DNA from: Immersiella caudata
Taxonomy: Eukaryota > Ascomycota > Sordariomycetes > Sordariales > Lasiosphaeriaceae
NCBI GenBank assembly: GCA_030512335.1
Contig: JAULSU010000002.1
Location: 992,001 to 1,056,000, forward strand
DNA length: 64,000 nt
Direction of reading: 5' to 3'
Shown here: one piece after another, positions 55,460-64,000 of the stretch
Numbering within the stretch: the stretch's first letter is position 1
How the letters are laid out: each line of letters starts with the position of its first letter
Notes under the pieces: generated by a model
Seen by the model: only the letters and a program-made list of their open reading frames with translations
Told to the model about the DNA's origin: nothing
Databases searched by the model: none
Program-made: the position numbers and the translations under genes

Positions 55460-58400
55460 GGTTTTCTTCTTGTTTGTTTCACGGTGTACACGAGGAGACG
55501 GGGGGTTGTATTCTCTTTGACGTTTCGGTGGGATGAAGGGATCGCGGAGTTTGTGTTTTTTTTTTGGACTCCATTTTCACGCGTCGGCGTAGCATTCTGG
55601 CCTTTCGTCTTCGGCGTCGCTTTGGAGTTTATTCGCTTATTTGTTTATTCGTGGCCTCGTCACGTACGATTCGGGGATAAGGAACGGCGTTCGTCAGGAG
55701 ATATCATCGCTGTACACAGCAAGCGACTCGACTCGACTCCTAGGCAGGAAGGAATGTCTGATAGATACCCAGATGTGTTAGTATCGAGATTCTGTATTAG
55801 ATTTGTACATGCAGTATTGGGATGGATGATAGATAGATTGAACGAGAATTCAGTGGATTTGAGATACAGAGTGTCTATGTCGACGGTGATGTTGATGGTG
55901 CTGGCCACAGTCATGATCTTGGTGGTGTTCGCGGCGACAAGTCTGACGAGCGGTATCAGCGACCGCTTTGGATATCAGATATAATCCTAGTTGCAAAAAG
56001 GGAGCTTCTTCGTCCATTTCCACGACAAAAAGAAATAGCAGTCTTGACGGCCATTCTCAAAGAACAGACAAAATCATGGACGTTTTTGCTGCTACAGATC
56101 TTCCATTCTCCATTCCACCCATCACCAAGATCACCAAAACTGCCGACCCGAGACGAGAACTACGCCGCTGAAACTTGGTCTTGGGACCATCTAATCCCCA
56201 GCTTCCCCACGGCACAAGGTTGACGCGAGCCATTTGCTGCCCGAGAGAAGACAAGTTCACGGAGATCTTTGTCGCTACGAATCTCTTCGCTGTCATGATT
56301 GCCAAACTTCAACTCCGAACGAGAGCTACGCCGCTGAACTTGGTCTTGATATCATCTAATTTCAAGTTTACGACCCAAGTTGACAAATACGTCTTTCCAA
56401 ACGGTCTGCTGATGTTCCCCACGAAAGGGACATCGAGATAGCTATAATCAGTCACTATGGACTCCACGGGAGACGATGGCGATGTGTCCATCGTCACAAG
56501 CATTAGTTATTTTCGCAGCACGACCTATTCTAGACCAAGGCATGATGAATCCTAGCGTCAGTCGAGGCACTTCTGTGTCTCGCCAGCAATAGAAGCAGTA
56601 GTGATGGGGTCAATTTCGAATCCAGTGACACTTCCGTGTAAAACCCGTCGAGAACAAGTCACCAACCTAAGTTTAGAAAGACACATAAGTGTCAACGTAG
56701 TTTTGTGGCGTGATCCCCCATGCCATGTTAACGCCGCAGGGCGACAGATGCGGCGTTTTGGCTTTTCGACGGGTGCTTGCCTTGAAGCAAGGCACCATCG
56801 TGATTCACCCTGGCTAGCATCCTGCCCAGGAGACGCTATTCAGGCCGACGCAACGAACGGCACGACTAGGGATTGTGGCATTGATATTCCAGCAAAATGA
56901 CGGCTTTTTTTTTCTTTGACGGCCGGTGAGGATAGACGGGCCGCGCTCATTTGCGCGCAAAGAAGCGGGCATCAAGCGGAAGCTAGCGGACGGCGAGCGG
57001 ACAACATCGCGCTATGATCGAAACCGCAAGAGGAGAGCGCGATGAAGCTGTCCGTCCCCCCCCCCACGCGTCGCGAGGGGCGGCCTCCAGGTAGATGAAG
57101 GGCTCAGACAATGCCCGACAGCCGGAGTTTTCTGGCTGAGTTTCTTATTCGACGCTAACCCAACCATCATGATACATTGCTGCTGTTGGTGGCTATGTCA
57201 GTGGGCCGCTGGTAGGTTTGGGATGAAGCATCGATGTAGCTTCCTGTCCCGTTCCCGTTGATGCGTCCTGCACACGCGGCCAGGGCCAATGTCGTTGCCT
57301 GTGTATAGTGGTTGGGCTGTTTCTCTGCTCTGTTGTGACGTTAACGTTCTGGACCATCGTCGCTGTTGGTGTCCCGGCGGCCTCCAACAATGTGATGTGC
57401 GAGTTGACAATGGCCAGACCCCATGAACTCTTGCCACATCGACTGCTGTTGTCACCGAGGACAATAGCAACGGCGTGCTCGATAGTGTTTCGTTGGCCCG
57501 GATGGACGGCGGTAGGGGCTGTGCCCGGGACGGAGGAGTAACCTACCTCCGCAAGGGGGCTTGGCCAGCGCTTCACCCGGGAAGGCAGACTTTCTTCAGT
57601 TCCCACAGATGGCTGTATGCAACTATGCACCCCATTGACCGACCACAGCTGTGCCTGTAATCGCTCAAAAGCCGTTGCCAAGGGATGTTAAATCATCACA
57701 TATTCGAGAAATTCGCAGGGGAGACGAACGAAGCAGCGATGGACTTGAAGGGGCGTCGATGGAACAAAAGCAAGCATGTACCCATCCTTTCAACAGGTAC
57801 TTGACTCGAAACGGTTTCCAAGCCACAAAAGTTGGAGAAGCACTCCGTTACTTCACCGTTGGCAGCTTCGTCGACCCCAGTGATTCTGGGGACTGGTGTG
57901 CGTAACACTGTCAGCGATCAGTGCCCCTGGTAGAAGCTGGTGCGTGCCAGGAGATGGGAGCTACCATTCGTGGCGTCGCCCAGAACCAAACCTCTTACGC
58001 CGAGGCTTGGGTGCTGTGGCCTGAGGACTGACAACTGAAGGGACGAGAGCATCTGGTGCCGGTGCCGAACTGACAAGCTGGAACGTCCCCCAGGTCCAGC
58101 TGCCCGGTGCTGACCCTGGATCTTACGTTGGGATTTGTGGCTGCTCCAAATCCCTCGCGTTCTCCAGAGTTCAGCAACATCTGGAATTAAATGATTCGTA
58201 ATCCATCGAGATCTTCGGAGGATAGTGATCCTCCAGCATCAGGTTGTCTGTCCCTTGCCTCTGTCAGACGGCACAGCGAGGCAAGTGACCAGATTGTTGC
58301 ATGTTCTGGAAGGACGGGGTGAGGTTGGGGGCTTCTCCCCAGACATCCTGAGCGTTTGGTGGCTTTTCCTTGCCGCAAGACAGAAGGAATCGAGGCAGGG

Positions 58401-61400
58401 GTCGCAGTATGGCTCTCGAATAATGGTCATCCACAACACTCGCCGGTGGTGTTGGTGTGTTGGCGGGAATGTAGACTGCTTGGCCTGATGTTGGTCGAGC
58501 CATTATTACCAATGCCCTGGTGAAACATCCCGGAAAATGCCTACCTCTCACATTGATTGATCGTGCAGTCCCAGGTCGACCTAGATGCCAATTACCATCT
58601 CGGCAGGGTCACGGAGGGTTAGATCGATGTCTGCCGACTGCAATACCGGCAGGCTCAACCTCCCACTGGCTGTCTTTTTGTCCCCCCCAGGCCTGGGCCG
58701 GAGCTCCTTCTTTCCGACGGGAGTGGTGATAGGTTGAATCTGTGCCCCTTCGGTGCGCATAATCTTCCAGGGGATGCGGGAAAGCTTCTTCAGTCAACGG
58801 CCCGAAGACAACTCCCACAATGGTACGCTGAGGGGGGTGGGTAGAACTCGCGTGCGCGCGCGCTCTCGAGGTTAGGCACTCAGGCACTGTGTGACCAGGA
58901 GCACCTTGCGAAGCGCGTCTTCATTCAGCCGGCCGCTGAAGCGCCCGCCTGGGTGACCCAGGCGTGCCGATACACCCATAGTAACGTGATTTGTAACGAT
59001 GTGGGCGACTGCAGGCGGGTTGACATATTCTTGGGCGTGCGCGTCGTGCCAACGCATGATTTCATGAGTTTTCTGCGGACCCAGATAGCCGATACTTTCG
59101 AAGTAGGAATTCTTTTCCCGCTGCCCGCCCGTTGATCGTCCGGAAAAGAATGCGCGAGCAGTCTCCTCTGCACGGAAGGCACATCCCGTCGGGGTCGGTG
59201 AACGAGGCGCTGACGTGGAGAGGGATAGGCTCGTCGCGAGGGAAGGAAGGTGCGAGCTTGAAGCTACCCTGTGGCCTGTGAGGCTCTCTCTTTCCAGGTT
59301 CCCCAACCCTGCAGTAGGATCATCTGGTCGCCGTGCGACGACAGTCAGAACCTTAACTTAGCATCACTGACGCCTGTGACCACCTCAAGTCCCATACATG
59401 ACATGATGTCGGATGAGGATCGGCCAAAAATACCATCCAAATGCGTCAAGGCGTTGTTCTCTCTTGACGACAGCAGCTTGAGTGCTGAGGACACGCCATC
59501 TGAGGCACGTCGATGCCGCTGCATCTTCCTCCGCTCCCGAGCACATCACTTCAGGACCCAGATCCTTCGCCGGTTTCCACCTGGCACCTACACGCTGTTC
59601 TCTCTCCGCCTCTCGGGGCACTCATCACAATCGCCCATCACACCGCCCACCGGAACCCGTCTCCCACCTGCAAGCGCGACTATGCCGTTGGCTGGGATCG
59701 TCGCAACACTCCGGAATTTGCACACCCCTCTTGTCAACGGTGCCGGACACCGAACCACTTGAGCCACTTGAGCCTGTTGACTTGCCTGTGAGGGCCATCC
59801 TCACCGCTATATTGCGCCGGCATACAATTCTCAGGCGAGACGGGCCCGGATCCAAACCATCGGGACGCCTACAGATATGCCTTGTCAACCATCTCTCAGA
59901 GCTCCCTTCCCGGGCACCAGATTCCGCTTTCGCCTTACTACTGTGTCGAACTGCTATTCATGATCCCGCCATCCCTCTTTGATTGTCCACTCGATGATCC
60001 GTTGTTCAGCAACCCCCACGTACTCGCAGTTTGGGTCTTCCTGCACTGCCCAAACAACGGGACGGACGGGATGTTGGTTCATGGGCAATCACTGTGCATC
60101 ATGGACTGGGATTTCCCAGCCGATGCCCCGTCGAGAGACCTGCTCCGGTTACACCAACAACTGGTCCAGCCTGTGCTCAGAAACAGCCGCGGTCGGCAAC
60201 CTATTTCCAGAAGCACCGACACGTCCGTTTCACAGACTGAGTGCACGCCAGCTGGGAGACACTGGCGCGCTTCCACCTGCAATTCTTGCGCCATCTGACA
60301 CCTCTGTACCACCCCAAGGCTTACGAAACGCGAAACTATCTCTTCTTCGAGTTACACCGAGCGCTTCCGTCTGGCCCCCTCAAGGAGCATGGATGCTACA
60401 TTCAATTGGCTCTTGAAAGCGGGCAGTGCCGTTGCTCACCGGTTTGGAGCCGACGCGCAGTTCCTGACCGCCAGGACACCCTCTTGCTGAACTCCTGTAA
60501 CCCAACTTACAGTGTGTTTGCTTCTCACTTCGGAAATAACAGTCTTTTGATTCTAGGCGGATCTGACCATTTTCGGTGTTGTTTTCCCTTGTGCGACTGC
60601 GCGCATGGCCGAACCAATCGTCCCGTGGCGGTGACAGGCGCTGTGTCACCATTGACTTTGGTTTCAGTCGATGGCGACAGAAATCCTCGAATCATCCCAC
60701 TGAGCCGCGATGCCGGGGCGGCAAAGAACGCCAACAATTCGGCCTCAACATCATCCGCTTCGGGAATAGTGATTTTCACTGCCAACTAGGGTGCAGCAAT
60801 CGAACGAGCGGTTGAGTAATGCTTTACCAAGCATGGCTGGGGGCCGAAGAGAGCCCCAGGTCGCTCCTGGCTGTGTAACGATACGATGTTCCAGTGAGCC
60901 TGCTGCGCTGCCTGGCGCTTCTCAATATGAGCCAAGATTGCTCCGTTAAGCGCATGCACTCTGCGCTTGGTGGCATTGGTGCGTCGGCCGCTTCCCCGGT
61001 GGTAACACAGTGAACGGATGGGGTGGAGCCAATGCGGTGGCATGTCGGCGCGGGGAGAGCCGGGACTCCGATTCGATGGCCCGCCAATGTGAGGAGAGAC
61101 TTGCCCACGGCACGTTGGTTGCATCACTCGTCTGCTTGGACACTTCTGCAACAAATGCAAATAATGAGCGGGGTTAACAATGATGCTCACATTGCCCCGG
61201 AGTTTGCTGAAAGCCGGCGGGCGCACTTACGCAGTAAGTCCTGTGTCACCACGGGCGGGCGAGCGGGAGACATAGGGCTGGCAAAACACCAACCCGAAGG
61301 CGCCAAATGCCATGTAACGCGCGCCCTCGGCCGCCAAAACGCCGATGGAGAGAAGCTCGCTTTGGTTGTTGCCTGCCCGAGATTTAACCAAGGAACGCAG

Positions 61401-63642
61401 CGTAGTAGCTACGCAGCAGATATGGTCACCGCCATCTTCGCGCAAGCCGTGTCATACACGGACCGCTAAATGGCGGGATCGCTGGATTTCGCTTGTTGCC
61501 GCGATTCTTCAACCACCTAGGCGCAGCAACAAGCGGGCGTGAGGCGACTTGAGAGACGACCAGACGAACCGGCAAGTCAACCGCCCAGAGGTTGTGGAAG
61601 AAGCCGAAAGGGGGGCAGCACGGAGCATCGACATTGGGGGTCTTACGGTTGACGTTAGCGGAGGACTTCCCGCCCTAGCGTTGATGCCCCCAGACGCTGC
61701 TGTCGCTGGTTAACGCTGATGGTGACACAGAACTTCTTGGCCGCTTGTCGGCTCTCTCCCCTAGCGTCCAAGCCAAGCCAAGCCAACCCCACGGTACCTT
61801 GATGCTGCGGGTGCCTTACACCTTATTTCCCGTCTTTTGAACATGTAGCACACGCAGAAGCAGCCAACAAGCAGCCGTCACTTGCTGCGTCGGACACGAT
61901 CACTGGACCATCACGCATGTGAGGTCGCACAGGCGTGCCTTCACGCATTGGCTGTGTCCCACCTCCCCCGATTTCACCCCGTTCTTCTGTTCCCCCGTCC
62001 CATCTTTTCTCTTTTGGTCATGAGTGGTTGCTAAACGCGCCGAGCGCCCGACCGCGACCTCTCCCGCAGGGGTGGGCAAGACCAGAGTGTGTCGTACAAG
62101 GACTCTTTGGTGGTAGGCTATCTCCCGAACAGGGTGGTGACGCGCTGACGCTACTCTAAAACTGAAATACCATTTCATCACGCATATGCCATCGAAAGTC
62201 CCTCGCCGTCGCCCCCAGTCCGGCCCTTGTTGGTCTGCCGCGGGTGCATGGGATTAGCGTTTCCCTAACTAGGAAATGGAGCAATATCTTTGACGGCAGC
62301 GAATAGCAAAAATGCTTCCCGTCCGGCACCTGCGTCTCGCTCGAACACATCTGCTTCGATCGAGGGGGAAACGGGCCCCTCGCCAAGCGGGGGGAAGGAC
62401 GTTGGAAGGATTTCGCACCGCCCTCTTGCCGTTACCACCTTGGCTGGGTTTCCCTGACATTGATACGCTAGACTGCTTGATGAGATGAGTCCTGTCGAAG
62501 CAGCAAACCGGGAATGAGTCAATCACAAGGGAGCAAGCGAAGCAGGAACGAGTGTGGTGAGATTGCATTCCGTGGTGAGTGAGAAGGGAGAAAGGATACC
62601 TCGCATTGGATCTCGTGATGGCGTCCTGCAGAGAACACGAAACCCTAAGCCTCTGGTGATGGGTGAAGGGTCTCGTTGCAAAGCCTCGTTCTTAGGCATC
62701 ACCGGCGGGTGGTAGATTGGCATTCGTCTTGGAGGGCAGATTTGAGGACGTGTCGTTGCGTGCTCGGTGACCCATCCGTGATGGTTTGCTGTGGTTGGGT
62801 ACGTTGGCGACCGTTTTCCTTTCCTTCCTTTTACGTCCACATCTCAGCCTCCCGCTGCCGAGCGATGAGGTGCTTTGCTTTTGCCGTCCGTCTTTCTCCG
62901 TCGCCGTCGCCGTTGCCAACCCCAACCCGTTGGTGTGTTACCCGCAGTTTCGATTCGAAGCTGGCTGCGGCGCAGGTCGATCTGGGGAGGCCCGTCATCT
63001 GGTCAACCCCGTACTTTGAACCCTGTGCTTTTGGGTAGGGGGTGTACTGTGTGGAGAGATGGTTGTCTGCAAAGAATTAGCCAGAATACGCACAGAAGCT
63101 CTCGAGACACATGTAGAACAGTATGCGGAACGTGTGTAGAATGAAGCTTTTCAAGATTCCAGTCCCAGCGCTATAATTTGGGAGGAGTGTGGTGCCTAGG
63201 TATTCCGTAATGACAGAAAAAGTATAGCAAAATAACGAATGAACGCCCAGTGTCTATGGTTGCGGTGAATCTCCCCTTGACCTGTTCCCGAAAAGAAGCA
63301 AGATACCTATCCTCCGGACCATTCCGTATGATGAAAAGCAAGAAACCCACGAGACCAATGTCTAGTATACCCTTTCATCCATCTGTCCAAGAAAAATGAA
63401 CTGCCAGTTGCCCAGTTGTGCCCTTTATGAGATACATTAGTCGTACACGCGCTCCTGTCTAGTAACGAAGGTCCAATGTTTCCGCTTCCCTGCCCTTGTA
63501 AGAAGCCCTTGAGTTCCAGTTGTCCTCGGTATATACCCTTTCCATACTCCTGCCAGCTGGGAATCAAATCGAAAGCAAAGCAAAACGAATAGGTAGGAAA
63601 CTATTTTGTCGAGTTTTTTTTGTTTGTTTGCTTGAGCTTAGG
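55460..63642. other. Second gene-poor interval (8.2 kb) between convergent genes
   Basis: No frame has a recognisable domain. Overlapping frames between 59271 and 60789 are the densest, but they change frame repeatedly and lack consistent splice sites. Structure seen: a decayed tandem duplication at 56043-56365, a C run at about 57055-57064 and a CGCG run near 58853-58862. Base composition is balanced, not RIP-like. Confidence 0.5.
56043..56365 (+). repeat. Diverged tandem duplication (unit about 150 bp)
   Basis: The segments about 56043-56203 and 56219-56365 share an ordered series of blocks: AGACAA, TTTG(C/T)(T/C)GCTAC, ATCT, TACGCCGCTGAA, CTTGGTCTTG and CATCTAAT. They differ by substitutions and small gaps. 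The unit shows no coding continuity across both copies. Confidence 0.7.
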
Positions 63643-64000
63643 TCACCTTCCCCAGCCGTGATGAGTGTCTCGTGGCATGGGAGCGAGCAAGCCGCTGCTC
63701 CCTAGCGGTGGGATGGCCATTGGAGGCAGACCACCAGACGGCGGGCCGTAGGCTTGGTGGTCCATGGGTCGTGCACTGCTAGAGCCCATTGTGTAGCCCT
63801 CCGTTCGAAGATCCAGGGTGCCGAGGTCGAATCTCTTGGAGCAGCCATCCTCCATGTGTCTAGGATATGGGTTAGCATGAAATCTTGCATAAAGGGGCAG
63901 AAAAACTTACCTTCTGAGGGTGTCCTTGCGCGCGAACAACCGGCTGCAGTAGTCGCATTTGTGGTTCCGCTCCCGCATGTGCACGCTCTGGTGGTGACGC
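63643..64000 (-). CDS. C2H2 zinc-finger protein, C-terminal end (5' part outside window)
   Basis: On the minus strand the frame enters at 64000 with RHHQSVHMRERNHKCDYC and continues SRLFARKDTLRRHMEDGC. This is the end of one C2H2 finger, a linker, and a complete last finger (C..C twelve residues H....C/H-like, HMEDGC). A 51-bp intron (63860-63910; GTAAGT donor, CTAAC branch site, TAG acceptor) splits the arginine codon before HMEDGC. The last exon (63643-63859) ends in a Gly/Pro/Ser/Met-rich tail (YGPPSGGLPPMAIPPLG) and a TGA at 63643. It is probably a DNA-binding regulator; its targets cannot be inferred. Confidence 0.85.

Noticed and set aside
56618..56650. TTTCGAATCC resembling a tRNA T loop
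   Set aside because: The flanking bases do not pair as a T stem and no anticodon arm or acceptor stem can be found.
59271..60789. Chain of overlapping plus-strand frames resembling a broken gene
   Set aside because: No recognisable family in any frame, and no set of splice sites links them convincingly. Kept only as a point to check.
1..64000. CRISPR array, bacterial operon or integrated prokaryotic element
   Set aside because: All confident genes are eukaryotic with spliceosomal introns, and no regularly spaced direct repeats were seen.

Overview
The window is a piece of nuclear chromosome from a filamentous ascomycete, most likely Pezizomycotina and probably Sordariomycetes. The introns are short (about 49-103 bp) with GTRNGT-like donors, CTAAC-like branch sites and YAG acceptors. 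Intron-bearing histone H3 and H4 genes lie head to head. A single fused AROM gene covers five shikimate steps. The tRNA-Ser(GCT) genes carry introns. Exon boundaries below were deduced by joining frames at consensus splice sites and checking family continuity; none has been tested against RNA.

Layout. 1-1000: 3' end of a large protein, probably a neurofibromin-type RasGAP. 1.7-3.7 kb: tRNA-Ser(GCT), a 12-bp minisatellite and a small predicted secreted protein. 3.7-13.3 kb: almost 10 kb with no gene I can defend, but with a perfect 34-bp palindrome. 13.3-15.3 kb: an Rpn4-like C2H2 regulator. 17.8-22.5 kb: AROM on the minus strand, divergent from a two-intron, single-copy-type reverse transcriptase gene (rvt) at 23.5-26.3 kb. 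A perfect TGACTCA (Gcn4/CPC1 type) site lies between those two. 26.6-28.2 kb: amino acid permease. 29.06-31.39 kb: a complete hAT transposon with an intact transposase ORF, matching ends and a perfect 8-bp target duplication. 32.0-33.7 kb: sugar transporter. 36.2-36.8 kb: a three-exon cysteine-containing secreted protein. 37.6 kb: a second tRNA-Ser(GCT) with a different intron. 39.8-42.3 kb: divergent H4/H3 with mirror-placed CCAAT boxes. 42.9-43.8 kb: kappa-class GST. 44.2-49.5 kb: RNA polymerase I largest subunit, divergent from U4/U6 snRNP factor PRP3 (50.0-51.5 kb). 52.4-55.5 kb: DDHD phospholipase. 55.5-63.6 kb: a second gene-poor stretch with a decayed tandem duplication. 63.6-64.0 kb: the C-terminal end of another C2H2 factor.

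Most genes are core housekeeping functions: aromatic amino acid synthesis, chromatin, rRNA transcription, splicing, lipid metabolism and nutrient uptake. The parts that stand out are the domesticated reverse transcriptase next to AROM, the freshly inserted-looking hAT element, the two small secreted proteins and the two large gene-poor intervals.
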